DNA from: Rotaria sp. Silwood1
Lineage: Eukaryota; Rotifera; Eurotatoria; Philodinida; Philodinidae
Direction: 5' to 3'
Assembly: GCA_905250075.1 (NCBI GenBank)
Contig: CAJNOP010000520.1
Span: 26,371 to 90,370 of the forward strand
Length of the DNA stretch: 64,000 bases
In this document: piece by piece, positions 33,179 to 48,235 of the stretch
Position numbering within the stretch: the stretch's first letter is position 1
Layout of the letters: each line of letters opens with the position of its first letter
Made by a program: the position numbers and the translations under genes
Notes under the pieces: generated by a model
Database searches by the model: none
Seen by the model: the letters and a program-made list of their open reading frames with translations, nothing else
What the model was told of the DNA's origin: nothing

Positions 33179-36100
33179 CTAATTATTTGGTTTAAGATCT
33201 TCAACATCAACATGAGGTAAATCTTTGAAGAAAAAATATTTAATATTATATTTTTAAAATAAAAAAAAAATTTAACCTGATATTAATAATTGTAATTCTT
33301 GTTCATTAAATATTGATATTAAATTTTTTGGAATGATTTCATGAAAACCTTCTAAAAATGAATTAATTTGTTGTTTAATAGATCCAGTTATATTTTCTTG
33401 GCAAACAAATCTTATATATTCAGATTTATTTTCATTTGTAACTTTAATATTTGAACCATTTTCTATCAATTCAATAGTTTTATTAACACCAAATTCATTA
33501 ACATCTAATGAAAATGTTAAATTTAAACCTAATTGTTGTATATCATTTTCTAATAATCTAACTAATTTTTTATAAAATTCTAAATCAATTAATTTCATAT
33601 CTGTATAATCTATAGGTTTATCAATAATATATTTATAAAATGTATGTGTAAAATAACAATTCATATATTTCTTATCAAATATAATTTTGCCTATAAAATG
33701 TCCAATAAATTTAAAATATTCTAAATAATTTTTATTATAATATGATAAAGGATTTGGCATATATGTAATATGATCACCTGTAGTTTTCATAAATAAACCA
33801 TGATTTGGATCTAATATTGAATTTGAGATTATTGAATACCATTCATTTAAAATATCATCAGCATCTTGTCCTTCTTCATCATCAAATATAATATGAAATT
33901 TATATTTCCAATCTTGTGATGAATATTGACTTAATTCTTTATATGAATCTTCAAATACATTATTACGTTTAATATGTATAGTTAAATATTTATCATTTTG
34001 ATTTTCTTTTAAACGATCAAGTTCATAATTAAAATATTTTCTTTTAATATCAAAATCAAGTAATGATAGATAATTGATTAATATATTAAATGGTCCTTCA
34101 TTTAAATGTTGTTTACTTTGGCGTAATATTTGATTTAACACAATACGATGTTTATGAACAAATTCAATAAATTTTGATGTTGGACCAAAACATTCTAAAT
34201 GTGATGAAGATTTTGATGTTTCACGATCTTTTTTCTTCAAATCAACAGTATGAATAAGAAAGAATACTTCAACAATTGGTTGAATAATTAAAACAGCATG
34301 TGAATCTGATAATTTAGATAATGATAATAAATAATCATTTAATGAATCCCATAATTGATTTAGATTTAATAAATCATTTAATTTTGTTTGTTGAAATGAT
34401 AAAAACTGTTTAGATGGTTCAATTTGTTGAATTAAATGATAAATATCATGAATTTCATTTATTATTTTCTCGTGATGTTGTTCAATTGTATTTGAATTTA
34501 GTATTGTTTGTAAATTTATACATATTTGTTCAACACGATTATTTAATTCATTTATTGATTGAAGAATATCATTTTGTTGATTATTATTATTTGATGAAAG
34601 AGATAAACGTAATGTTTCAAGACTTTGTGTTAATGTAGAAAGTTCAGTTTCAAAATGTGATTGAATATCAATTTGTTCTTTTTTTGTTTCTTCATTTAAT
34701 TGAATAATTAGTTTAAGAATATGTAATAAAAATTGTTGATTTCCAGTTTTAGATGTTAATGCAATTATAGATGGTAATTGTAAATATTTTTGTTTAGTAT
34801 TTAAATCATTATTCATCAATGGAATTGCTTTGTATAAATCAAATAATTTAACAGATTCATCAAATGGTTTATCATCATTTATTGTTGTATTTGATTTAGT
34901 TTTTGATAAATAATCTTCAATTTCCAAATGTAATTGTCTAAATAATAGATTAAAAATACAGAATATAATATGTTCAGAAAAAGATTAGATTAATGAGTTG
35001 TCTATAGGCATGAGGAAAGTTAGGTAACTCAACTCAATTTAATTCACGAGGGAATGTTTCCAACTGTCAAATCGCGCTTTTCACTTGAGACTATTGTCAT
35101 TTGATCGGTCTTAGTGAGAAATGAAAGTCTGTTTTGATTTACTGTTCCAATCTTCTCTTGTTGACTTATGAACGTTTTACTCGATTTTCAAACAATTTGA
35201 ATGGTTGCATTTCGAGATGAAATTTTACTCATACATAAATGTTACAGGCACTAGAAACTTCCCAAAGTTTGAGCCAGAATCAAGGTACTCTTATTGAGGT
35301 ATCAGTTAGTCATCGAAGTTTCCCTATTTTGAAACATAACAAGAAACAGACTATTTTTTTTCTAAAAATGTGAATATATCGGTAAGAGAACTTTCGCTCG
35401 GGCTCAAACTTTGAGAAATTCATAGTGTCTATAACATCTATCATTGAACGAAATTTCAGCTCAAAATTCAAGTAAAATGCTCATAAGCCAACTAGAGAAG
35501 ACTGAAAAATCAAATCAAAATAGACTTTTTCAGCTGCTCATCAAGATCGATCAAATGACAATAGTCTCAAACGAACTCTATACTTTACTGATTGAATATT
35601 TATTTATTTATTATGTTTACAAGAAACATACTTAAATTCTTCGTTAACATCTTTGCTTAATAAATGAATACCATTAATTAATAAATGTAGAACTTTATCT
35701 TTAGTAACTTGATTTATTTTGGATATATTTAATAAAAATAAATTTGCAAATTCTAGGCCATATTCAGTACATGATTTTGATATTAATGTTTTAATAAATA
35801 AATCTAATAGATTATCTAAAAAAACTTTATTATCGGACAGAATTATTTTATTATTTTCTTGTTGAGAATTATTTGTTGTTTTAATAAATTTTAATGATGA
35901 AATATATTTTCTTTTGGTAAGAGTTTGTGATATTAATGAAAGAAGTTTAAATAATTTATCAATCAATTTTTTATTCTTATTTAATATTGGATGTTTAAAC
36001 ATAAGTAATAAAATATCTAATGGTGATGATTGAAAATTAATTTCATTATTATTATTATTATTATTATTATTTATATTTGAATAATTATTAAATGATTGAT

Positions 36101-39100
36101 TTAATTTATAAATTAATTCCCAAAATGATACAACAATTTGTTGATTATTATTTAATGGTAAGAAAAGAAATTCTTCAGGAAAATATTTATATAATAAAAT
36201 TAATAAATCAAATACTTGACAACAAATCATAGAACATAATTTTTCATCAATAAATATTTCTATTAAATTATCATATTCAATTTTAAAAAGATTTTTATGC
36301 ATACCAAATGCATTTTCATAATAAATATTTAACCATAATGAATTTAGATTTTTAATTTCTGATTGAAATATTGATTCATCATATTCTATACGTCCAGTAG
36401 ATTTATTAATAATTGATAATAATGATTTTATAATCCATTGTCTTGTATGTTTATGATAACATAAATTTTTAATAATATTTTGTAAACAATGAAAATTTAA
36501 ATGTGTATCATTAATAAATAATAAAACAAGTAAACAACATATTGATTCATAATCCAGTAATTGTTTATCATATATATCTATTATTGATGTTTTATTATTT
36601 ATATTTTCTGTATGATTTTTATATTCTTCATCTTGTTTTTCTAATAATTTAATTATTTTTGATTTTAATATAAAAACAATATCATGTACATATGATCCAT
36701 CAAGTATGATACTTTCTTCTATCCAACGTGATAATGTTGTATGTCTTTTATATAGATTTTTATTTGCTGTTTGATCAGGTAAACATTTTAATGATTTCGA
36801 ATCAACAATATCATTTCTAATAAGTATACTATCTAATTGATGAAATGGTGAAAAAGTATTGGAATTTAATTGATTGTCATTAGGAGGAACAAGTAATGGA
36901 TGTAAAATAGAAATATTCATTGATGGAAATGATGAATTAACTAAGAAAAAAAATAATTGAATGTGTAAGTTATTTTTGTGTTAGGAAAATAAAACCTGTA
37001 CTATTAGTTGATAGAAAATCAGTCGTAGAAATTCGAATATCTTGAAAATTAGATATTAAATCATTTGATGGTTGATGAATTTTTTCATCATTATTTTCAT
37101 CATCAGATTGTTCATTTAATGACGTTTGATCTTTGAAAAGAAAAAAAATAAATCAAATAGATAGAAGATGTTTCATAAGTCTTGAGATCGATCTCTCTAA
37201 TAAAATGTTGGATATTTCAATCATTTATTCTATGAAGACATTACGTGCGTAATGAAAAACAACATGGGAATTTTTTGTTTTACCGATAATGTTCATTAAA
37301 ATGTTTGACAACTATATATTGTCTCGTCAATGGTTTTTGATAAAATAATCAAAAAAAAAGACGTACATGTCGATTTCTACTATTCTTTTATTTTGTTAAA
37401 ACTAATTATTGAGTTTGTCGTTTGAATAAATGAGTGAAATATTCAGCATTTTATTAGAAAAAAGATTTCTCATACTTAGATTTTTATTATTAAAAGAGAA
37501 AATGTCATTTGAAAGACGGACATAAATATTTAAAGTTCATCAGTTAACGATTATCTTCTGTTTGCATACAAACTAACTTTGTTAAATCTCAACAATTTTT
37601 ATATCTACCTGTTAAATGAACATTAAGATTATGTGAAATATCTGATTTATGTAATGATTTTAAGTAATTAATAATATTTGATAATGTTTCGATTGATTTA
37701 AGTATAAGATTAATTGTATCAATTAATTTTGGATTTGAGATTTGAATATAATGAATTATTTTAGTTAAATCATTAATTAAATTATGTTTATATATTAAAT
37801 TAATTGTATTATTATTAATAATTAATTTTGATATTGAACATGATTCCATTAATTTATTTATAAAATTAATTAATGTTTGAATTTTAATATATTTTTCATT
37901 AGATTCAGGTAAATTTAATATTTTATTTAATGATATTTTAATTTGATTAATTAAATTATTTTGAGATTCAAAATAATGATTAGATTTCGCTAGTGTAATA
38001 AGAAATAATTCAGAAAATTTTGTTATATTTTTATCATATTGATTATTTATATTTAATAATAAATAATCAAATATATATGATAATAATGAACATGTTTGAT
38101 TATTTTCTAATAGAAATGTTTTTGTTGATAGAAATTTGTCCATATTTGAATATGAATTTATTAATTCAGATAATATATATAAGATAGTTGATTTTGTTAA
38201 TAAACGTTTTATATTATTATCATCATTTATTAAAAGAAAGTTAAGCAAATCATCTAATAAATGTTCAGCTAATTCTCCAATTTGATCATAATTAGTTATT
38301 TGATTTGTTTCTGGTCGTACTTGTAAAATTAATGAATTCATTTGAATATTTGTTTGTGTATAATATTCATTTTCCGTCATAAATGATGTTGGTAATAATT
38401 GTAAAACATTCGATATAACTTCTAGAAATATATCTGATGAACGTACTATAGCTGGACTAAGTTTGCGTAAAATTAAATTAAATTCATGTGAATCATATTG
38501 TACATTATGATTATCTATTAATGCTTGACGTATTGATTTTTTCATAGTTAAACATAAATTCTTCTTATCTTCCATAATATGACGAAATATTAATATAATT
38601 AATGATGTATAACCTTGAAATACTGATATTTCTGTTAAATTTAAAATTGCTTTTATTCCACCTTTTTCTACAAATTGCTGAACATATTTATAATTACGTG
38701 TTAAACGTAATATAAGACGTAACACTGCATGAATTGTATCAGAATCAACTAACGTACGAATTAAATCTACACAATTATTTATTAATATAAATGCTTGTTC
38801 GTCAGATAATAATTCATTTGTATTTATTTTTATTATTGATTTATCAAATGTTAGCATAATTGGTTGTTCATTATGCGTATTTTCATTTATTTGTAACATT
38901 TTATTAAATTCTATAAGATAATTTTGATTTTTCATGATTATTTTACATGATGAATTACCATTAAAATATGCATTATTGATTTGTTTATTTTGTTCCAATG
39001 GATAATTAGTCCATTTAAGGAGATTTTCATCAAACCATTGCCATATATGATTTGAATTTTCATTTATAATTGAACGATTTTTTGTTATTAAAGAAATATT

Positions 39101-42100
39101 TTCATATAAATCAATATATAGAAATATTAATGTTAACCATTTAGGAGAGATTTTTTGATTGAATTGAATTAAATATTTAGTTGTATGATGAATTAATATA
39201 GAAAAATAATTAATTAAAGAATATTTTTTTGTTATTCGTAAACATGGAAATGGAATTTCTTTAAATAATAATAAAATTAATAATATTCGATTAAATAAAA
39301 GCGAATTTTGATGATTATTTAAAAAAATTTGTTGATTTAATAAATCAATTAATAATAAATAATTTGTTTTTATGTCATTGAAAATTATTTCAAGAAAATT
39401 TTCACACCATTTAATATCATTATGATGAATTATTGTTAGAATTAATTCAGATATTTTATATATAGTATCAGGTAATTTATCAAGAATTTTTAATATAATT
39501 GAATTAATAAAATTATCAAAAAATTCTAATGAAACAAATGTTTGTTGTTGTTGTTCTTCTTCTTCTTGAATTTGTTTTTGTATTTGTGTTTCACCACTTA
39601 ATATATGAGACAATATTGATAATATATTATTAATTATTTTAGTTGCATGATCTTTTAATAAATATGGTTTATCCCATAATATAGAACATGAATTTGTTAA
39701 TAGATGAAATGTATGTTTATGTGTTAAGATTAAATAATCTAATGGATTAAATGAAATGTTATCATTTTGTTCTGTTTGAGATTTTTTTGATATTGAATAT
39801 GGAGATTCAAGAATTGATTTAACATTAACTAAATGTAATATAAATATAAATGCTGAATTAAGAAATTCAATTGATAACGAATCATTTGTATTTTGTTGAT
39901 TATTTGTTATTAATGATTGACGATTTATTAAATTAAGTGTCCATTCAAGAGCAGAAAATAATGCATCTTGAGTCTTAGATAATTCAAATTGTTGTAACAT
40001 TAACATATAAGGACGATGATGTTTATCAAATAACATTGGAATAGCAAAACTAAATAGAAAATAGAAAACAATTTTCAATGTAATCTTAACACTGATCTGC
40101 TGTTTCATAGTTTGATGATATAGTCAAGTGATTCAGACTCGATTTGTATTTAGCCTCGAATCTGAATAGAACTACGTGATTAGAACACAAAAGATGCCAA
40201 ATCTTACTGGAAAAAAAATGCTCAAACCTGGATTCGTTCGAGTCTTGATCCAGAAAAATGTGTACCTACAGCTTTCTAATTAATCTCACTTTCATCCTCT
40301 TGTGATTCTAGGAACACTGTTTTTTTTACTTTCGAAGCTCCAATATTCGAAAAATTATTGTTATTATTAAATGAATCTGTATTGAATAAAATATCTTACC
40401 CAATTGTACAAATAAAAAATGTTAAACGAAATTTTTCAATTTGATTTTCTGTTAAATTTGTATTTGTTGATAAATTAAATAATAATCCATCTTTTAATAC
40501 TTCTATTAATATTGATGCAACAAGTGTTGCAGCTTTGGTTGGTGTATAAACAAATGATTGTTGATTAAAACATCTGCTAATTGGCTTCATTTGTGATGTT
40601 GCACATTGTTTAGCAAGTAAATTGTAAAATTCACTTAATGCTTGACTAAGTTTAGATGAAACATATAATAATGGTTTTAGTGTTTTAATAAATATTTCAT
40701 TTGTTGTTAAATCATTTTCAATTATATTTGTTTCAAATGAACATAAAGATAAGAATATGGATTTTTCATATATTAATGTTAAACATAATTTATTTAAATT
40801 TTTTAATATACGTATACCGATTTCATTACTCAAAAAATTAATTAACAAATTACGTACTGCATTCTTACTTATTTTACAGAATGATATTAATAATGATATA
40901 TGCGAATGAACTATTGATAATTTATGAAGTATTGTTGTTGATGATGATAATGATATAGAACGAGATAATTCTTCTATTAATAATGAACTATCGTAATTAC
41001 GATTTGAGTAAAAATCTGTTAAAGAAATTAATATTGTATCAAGATTTGTTATAACCATTTCAATTAGATTATCAGCTTTAATTGAAAGAGTCTAAAATAA
41101 AAAGAAACAAAAAAAACAGTCTTTGTTTGATCTCTATTATACTGCTTATCTATAATATCGTCACATGTTCTTCGAGAATCTCGATTTACGAATATCAGTC
41201 GAAATTCTTATCGAATGAAAGCTATCAAGACGACAGAATTGTGTCCAATACAGTTATTTTCAACTTGTTCTACTCTTACCCTTACTCTGATTGCTATTTC
41301 CAATCTTGTTTGAAATTTCTTAGCACAATGTCTTTTTCAAGATTAGGATGAATATTTTTGTTGATTAGGCAACGAAGAGTCTTTATAGTTTGCTTTTATG
41401 CTTATCCAATGTCAATAGAACATATTGTAGAAGGAAGTTAACATTACTTCAAATAGATTAGATTTATCCTTCGAAAGGATAAACACGTAGTATGCGACCA
41501 GAGCCGTAGTTTAATAAGTGGTGCGAGGGCTACGATGTTTCTCTGCTGTTAAAATTCCTATAAGAAACGTCCTCCTCTTTGTAAAATTTACGTTGAATAA
41601 TAGTAAAAAGGTAAACTATATCGATACTGCATCGTTCCTGTTAACAGTGCCGAATCATATTCGTGCATGGTCACAGACTAATTCAAGATCTACTCCTTTT
41701 ATTATTAACTACCGATTAATTGTATCTACATATATCTCTACATTGTTTTTTTTTTCAAACTGATCAAAACTCTAATTATATGTAATTTACAGATATCATC
41801 TAGCTTAATTAAATTGCATTTAGATATATATTCGAGATATTCAATATTATAAAATCAATTAATCGCTTATAGATGATGTCATATATAAATAATTAAACTT
41901 ACGAGTATTGATTTACAAAGTGCAATAACAGATTGACAAGCTTGACTTGATGGAAAATCAACTGGTAAATATTTCATTTGTAAAATCTCAAATAAAGGTT
42001 TTAAACCACCTAATCTAACAAATTCTCTTCCATGATCATCGGTTAGATTATTATTAATAACACCTTCGATTAAGCACGTTATATTTGTTATATAATCAAC

Positions 42101-45100
42101 TAATGGTATAGATATTCGAACATTTGTTGTTGATAGATTTGAGTTGTCATTGTTACCCAATTCAACAAGTTTTTCAATTAAAATAATTATTGATATTATT
42201 ACTGGATAACGTAAAATAATTTGATGTCTTATTAATTCATCAATAGAATTTCCAAAAATTAATGATGTATTATTATCATGTCGTTTTATCATAATTGGTA
42301 AATATTTCGGTAATAAAAAAATCTCAAATAATTTATCAAATGGTTTAAATTTAATAAAATTATCTAAACCATGTTTATTTAGACATAGTCCAGAAAATAT
42401 ATTTGGTAAAGATTCTATAATATCTTTTGAAATTGGTAAATCTTTTTTTAAAAGTACATACATTAATATATCAGCTAAACCATTATCTTGTAATAATGAT
42501 AATTTTAATGGATTTTGAAATATAAATGATATCATTATATGTATTGTTAAATGAAATAATGATGAACCATAATATTCAACATTACTTATTATATGTTTGA
42601 AGGAATTTAATAATGAATCATTCATTATATCATGTGTTATTTTAAACATTTCTGGTTCAGTAAAGGATTTTTTAAAATAATTTAATATCGATTTAAGTAA
42701 TGCAATACGTTGATGATAACATTTTGATTGTGAAATTGATGATATTGGAGATTGTATATCAATTATTGTTGATGTTGTTTCTTGGTTAATGTCTGATATA
42801 TCAATTATAAATGGTTGTTCTTTTTTACATTGAGTTATTTCATACTAAAATATATAAAGAATATTTTTATTCAGTAATGTTGTTTTTATTTATCAATAAA
42901 AAATTTTAAAATTAAAAATGAGTTTTGATCAGAGACTTTTATTGCTAATGAAAACTCCCTCATGCTCTATGAACCGTTCGAAAACTACCGGTTAACTTCG
43001 GTTATTTTCTCAATCATCAATTAACCGAAAAAAAGAAGCAGTCTGTCGTTAGCTGTTCGATTACTTTTCTGATTAACTGGGCGCTTAACCGATTCAACGA
43101 ACGATAAAATAGTTGAAATTAACCGACAGTTTATACAATATTGATGAGTAGTCAGACGATGCAAGCAACGATTGATTCTGCTCAGTCAAAGTTTTAAAAC
43201 TTTTGCTTGCATCTTCAACTAGTCTTTAGTAGACACGGGCAAAGTTGTCTTTTTTTGAAATTGAAATTTTTCACTGTGTGACTAAAGAGTAGTTGTAGAT
43301 TATTCACACGTATCATTAAACTGGCCGCACCCACACCCATACCCATAACTTACTTGGAAACGATTAATAAATACTTGTAAACCATTATTTGTTTGAAATG
43401 AAGTCATATCTAATGTTGTTATTAAATCAATAATACGTATAGCTCGTGTAATCAACTAAACAGAAAAAATTTTATTCCATTAAGAGAAAATTTTTCTCTA
43501 TTTACCATAAGAAAATCTTGAGAGTTATCATAATAATTAATAATTTTTATGAATGATTGTGTTATATCACAATTAACCAAAGCTTGACCACTTTTTTCAT
43601 CTTTTGCTAAATGATATAGAAAAGACAATAATTCAATTGATAATGATTGTGGAAATCGATCGTTATTATCATCTAATCAATGCAAAACAATATTTCAATC
43701 AAATAAGAAAAAAAACTATTTTACTAGTTAATTTCTCAATACATTCTCGTACAAATGTTGGTAAAAATCCATGATATGAATTAATTTGTGTTACTTTAAT
43801 GATTTCTTCTAAATATGATGAATATCTTAAATAAAAATAAAACATTTAAAACAAAATATTTTTTTTAAATTAAAATTTTACTTTATTGTATTTTTAAGAT
43901 AAATCATTGAAGTTAAAGTTTTTAATGCTGATACTTTAATATCCTAATATAAAATAAAATATTTCATTACTTATTTTCTTTTTCTTTAAAGTTACTGTTA
44001 ATATTGGATTTTGAATATTTAATATTTCAACAAGTTCTTCAATTAAACCATCATATAAAATATTATTTGTTTCTTCTATTGCAACAGAATAAACTAAAAG
44101 AAGAAAACAAAAAATTTAATAAATTTAGTTTTCTTTTATTTTTTTTTTACTAAGAATAGATAAAGCTTGTAAACGAGCTTGAATACATAATAAACGTTGA
44201 TTAAATAATGAAAATGAATAAACTAAACGAAGATTTGTAAATAATTTTATTTGTTTGTCTTCAGATAATTGATGTTCATCAAGAATCATTTCCATTACAG
44301 AAGATGCATTTGATCCAACCATATAAACATTTAATATATCAATTTGTTTTGATATTGATTCAGATGGAATTGTATACGAAAAATGAAAATTTGTTACATA
44401 TTCAGGAAAATTCTATGAAAAAAAGGTAAATATATTTAAAATATGTAATTTTATATTTACTGATGAATTTTGAATACTACAGCAACGAACTAAATCGAAA
44501 CCATTTTCTCGACCACCCCACGTCTATGGAATAATAAATAAATAATTATTTTCAAATAATATTTAAAATTACTTCAGCTAAGAAACTAAGTCGATAAATC
44601 AATGCTTGTTTGTTATCAATTTTAAGTCTTGTTATAAAATTTGAACGTTTACTAAATACATATAAAAGTGATAAAACACCACATACAATATTTAAATCAG
44701 ATGATTGTAATAATATAATTAAATATTCAATTGAATTATATATATGGCGTGAATATGAATGTTCAATTAATAAGGTTGTAAAATGAAGAATATCCACTAT
44801 TAATAATTTCAACTAAACAGAAAAAAAAGTTATCTTTGAGGAAATCAACACTTGTCAAATAATTGAAATTTAGTTTATGATCATTGTAATTATAGAACTC
44901 TTAGTCATATAATTAACATTCAAGAATATTTTTGGATTTTTTAGAGACAATATTTGAAAATTGTACTTATGTATCTATTGAATTATTTATAATCTATTAA
45001 AGCAAACCTCTTCATTTTCTAGTTTGTCACAATTGAGCATCCATGTTCCACTTTGAATACAAGCTTCTTCTAGAATTGAATCGAATAAATCTAATACATC

Positions 45101-45399
45101 AATCCAATCATATAGTACACACTAAAAAGAAAATACGAAGAGAAATTTCTTTTTTATTTCAAATCTAAAAAATTTATTAATATCTAATTTACTGTTCCAA
45201 TATGCCAAATAGTTATTGATTTTAATAGCTCATGAAGTTCTTGCCGATCACAACTTTTTAATTTATCAATAAATAATTTACAATTAACCGGCTATAAAGA
45301 AAAAAAGGCAACAACATTTTATAAAGAAAAAAAAATGAGAGATAAACTTCTTACTGGTTCTGGTAGATATTTTTCTAATTTCGATTGATCAATTTTCAT
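33179..45399 (-). CDS. HUWE1-like: HUWE1-type HECT E3 ubiquitin ligase, lacking the HECT C-lobe
   Basis: Eighteen exons joined in consistent phase: 45399-45355, 45291-45193, 45121-45008, 44812-44573, 44523-44461, 44412-44151, 44093-43996, 43943-43882, 43825-43725, 43672-43506, 43455-43354, 42844-41903, 41091-40400, 40049-37609, 37130-37002, 36940-35632, 34937-33277, 33222-33179; 2856 aa. The N-terminus ([11 protein letters not shown]) and exon 4 ([15 protein letters not shown]) match the armadillo-like DUF908/DUF913 part of HUWE1/Tom1. The C-terminal exons hold the HECT N-lobe ([29 protein letters not shown]). The frame stops after [14 protein letters not shown], just before the C-lobe with the catalytic Cys. 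No UBA, WWE or UIM is evident, and it is much shorter than human HUWE1 (~4374 aa). Possibly an inactive or decaying copy. Confidence 0.85.
35083..35574. repeat. Fold-back element inside a HUWE1-like intron
   Basis: Within the intron 35631-34938, left arm 35083-35255 (GAGACTATTGTCATTTGATC) and right arm 35400-35574 (its complement GATCAAATGACAATAGTCTC) pair over ~170 bp with mismatches. A GAGGGAATGTTTCC motif just left (35048) resembles the end of the hairpin at 52241. Confidence 0.72.
43325..43348. repeat. Short C-strand telomere-like tract in a HUWE1-like intron
   Basis: CCGCACCCACACCCATACCC, no G-rich partner seen. Just 3' (in plus coordinates) is the donor of exon 43455-43354. Confidence 0.5.
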
Positions 45400-46870
45400 A
45401 TTTGTTACCAAATACAAATAACAAAAACCATCTGCAACAAAAACAAATAATAACAAAAAATATCCTCCATAATTTCACGTGAGTATATATACAAATGAAG
45501 TGGAGATGTTTGTCAACGACAGAAGACGGACGATATGATAATGAATCAGATACAACATTTTCTCTACATATTTATAACAAGAAAATATCCAGACACAGAT
45601 GAGTGATTAGGGTCATCATATGCAGCATCTTTACGACCGTAAACGGTCAAAATATGGGCTGTATATATGCCGTATTTTGTCGCGACCTGACCCATGATCT
45701 ACGCCCGTGTTTATGTCGTGTTCGTATTAAACAGCGTGTTTACAGTTAATATACGATGACCATATACGACCGCTTTTACGCATCGTATATGTCTCTATAC
45801 AGTCATTTTTAGTCTACTTCGAAATGCAGTTTATAGTACTTGAAAATGTTTCCTTCATGACTAAATTCAGGTGACTCTGTTTAATCAAATTTACACCATG
45901 TACACCCTTAAATACAGTTGTAAGATGCCTTAAACGAGCGTTTTTAGGATCTTACTAGCTACCTCTAGATATGAAAAATTGTATAATCCTATTATCATGA
46001 CATGCACTTTCTTGTATTCCTGTTTCACGCTTAACGTTCGGGGGAAAGTATCACCAACATACACCCATTAGCTTCTCGTGATATCAGGTTTTGTGTAATT
46101 TGATATAACTTCAAGTTTTAAAAATGACATCATGTTTGGATGTACAGTTGACTAATTACATAAAACAACATCACATATCGAAATGTTATTGGTGATAAGA
46201 CAGAACGTTAATTAATGTTATCGTACTACATATTTACCTGTTACTGAAAGAGATCATTCTTTATTCTTTAATTTTTCTTTAGTTTTTAAAAATAAAGAAT
46301 TTATATATCTTAGTTTTCTAAATAATAAAGATCTTTTTATTTATTTTGATTTTAAACATATAAATAATAAATTTATCTTACGAGTAAAGATAAATTAACA
46401 CCCGATTCTAAAGCTTATAACAAATAACGCAAATGGAATTATTCATGCGATTCTTTATTCCTAGACGTATGCTGGATTTACTGCCGTAAACAATATTTAC
46501 AAGGCGCACTTTGTTTACATAGAAAGTTTAAAAAACTGATAGTCAATTATTTATTGAACTCTTTGATTTTTATTCGACGTAAAATAGTTACATTTTTTAT
46601 TTGGAACATAGTATTTTATGATATATCGAGAATGAAGCTTTTTCGATTTCCATAAGCAAACCTTTCTCACCTAGGTTTGTAAGTGATTCATGTGGTATAT
46701 CGTTTTCATACATGATTTCGATGCAAATTTAATGATGTCCACGAAATTGAAATTTTGCAAATTATCAATGACTTTGAAATATATCAAAAAATCTATCCGT
46801 TTGACCATTAGAAATGGCATTTTTTTTTAAAATTTCGGTCATTATTTTTTATCATTTTTTTATTTCATCG
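45400..46870. other. Region upstream of the HUWE1-like gene
   Basis: Presumed promoter side of the minus-strand gene. No coding sequence recognised; mostly A/T-rich unique sequence. Confidence 0.45.
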
Positions 46871-46875
46871 GTCAT

Positions 46876-47270
46876 ACCAAGGGGGAACAAATTGATTTCA
46901 ATAGCTGAAATCAAGTTGAAATCACTCGAAATCATCTGAAATCACTTGAGATCAATGACAATCATTACTTATGTATTCATGTCAATTTCTCAGACTTTAG
47001 AATAAGCAATAAAAGAAAACAAGAGTAACAGTTTCTAATATAGTTTTTGTTGATTTTTATCACAAAATGAATAGTGAATTAACGATAAGTGCTCAGACCT
47101 TTATTCATGATAAGCCAATATTGGGACTCTACATTCATATTTATTATTATATCGAGTCATTCATGAAGTAGATGATGTAAATAGCTCTGTGTATGAGCGG
47201 GGAGAAACAAACGGATTTCGTGATTTCAAATTGATTTCAACTATTGAAATCAGTTTGTTCCCCCTTGATA
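46876..47270. mobile_element. ~395-bp inverted-repeat element E
   Basis: Left AAGGGGGAACAAATTGATTT and right AAATCAGTTTGTTCCCCCTT are complementary and the match continues for ~55 bp through GAAATCA-rich repeats. No coding content. Confidence 0.7.
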
Positions 47271-48235
47271 TTATAATCTTACCAAGACAAAAGTATAGGA
47301 TGCAATAATTTTCGATTATCCAGTAATGGTCAGCAAAAAGATAACGTCTCGCCTCTATTCAATTCCGATTCGAAATAACTGAAATGGTGACCCACTCAAT
47401 TCCAATTTCAAATAATACTGACCGATTCCAAATCAATAATCGAAGCTGGAGCTGGTGAATGAAAAAGAGCTAGGATCAATCGGCGACTTGCTAAAATTCG
47501 TATAATTACTGGCTCGAAATAGTGGTGGTGACAACTAAGACAACAAGCGTGAACACAGTACAGCTAAGACCAGTCATTTCATACAGCTAGCATCTCATAA
47601 TGTAAAGGCATTTGAAAATGCAAAATATTCTTACAACTATGGAGGGATGTAGTTTCCGGCGTCAGGGTTAAAATCGATTAAGCGGGTTAGCGTATTAGAG
47701 TCCTAAGGTGATGACCAGCTTTTCCCATTATTCGCATGCCTTTCTGCTAATAGAAGCCAGATGTGCTAACACATCGGTAATCAACGTAGGTTTTTCACAG
47801 TTTCACCGTTCCCATCGTTAGAGGCATCTAAAAAATCTTTAATAAAAGCTCGAGAAAAAAAATGTTACGTTCACAATCTAGGTCACTTCTAACCGGAAAA
47901 TTGACTTTGCAAGTTATCGTTAGCGGTTAGGTGCCGTCTTAATAGGAATCGACTACAAATCAAGCCGAGCATTAGTAATACCAGTTCACCATACCACCAG
48001 GTGAATGGAGACCGTTGCGATCGGCTTATGATGGATCGCTAGATGGTTCACCCTTTATGAATCAGCGAGAATGATCAAAAATGCTTAGAAGTAAAGGAAA
48101 ATTATGCAAAATCATAAATAAAGAGGAATCACAAGCAGTAATGGCAATTATTGAAAATCAAGAAAAAATCCAACGAAATCAGTGCAATTCAAAGCTTTAC
48201 TGTCAGCTTTACTGATGAAGATTTTCTATGGTTTA
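47271..48235. other. Spacer without recognised features
   Basis: No gene, RNA gene or repeat family identified. Confidence 0.4.
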
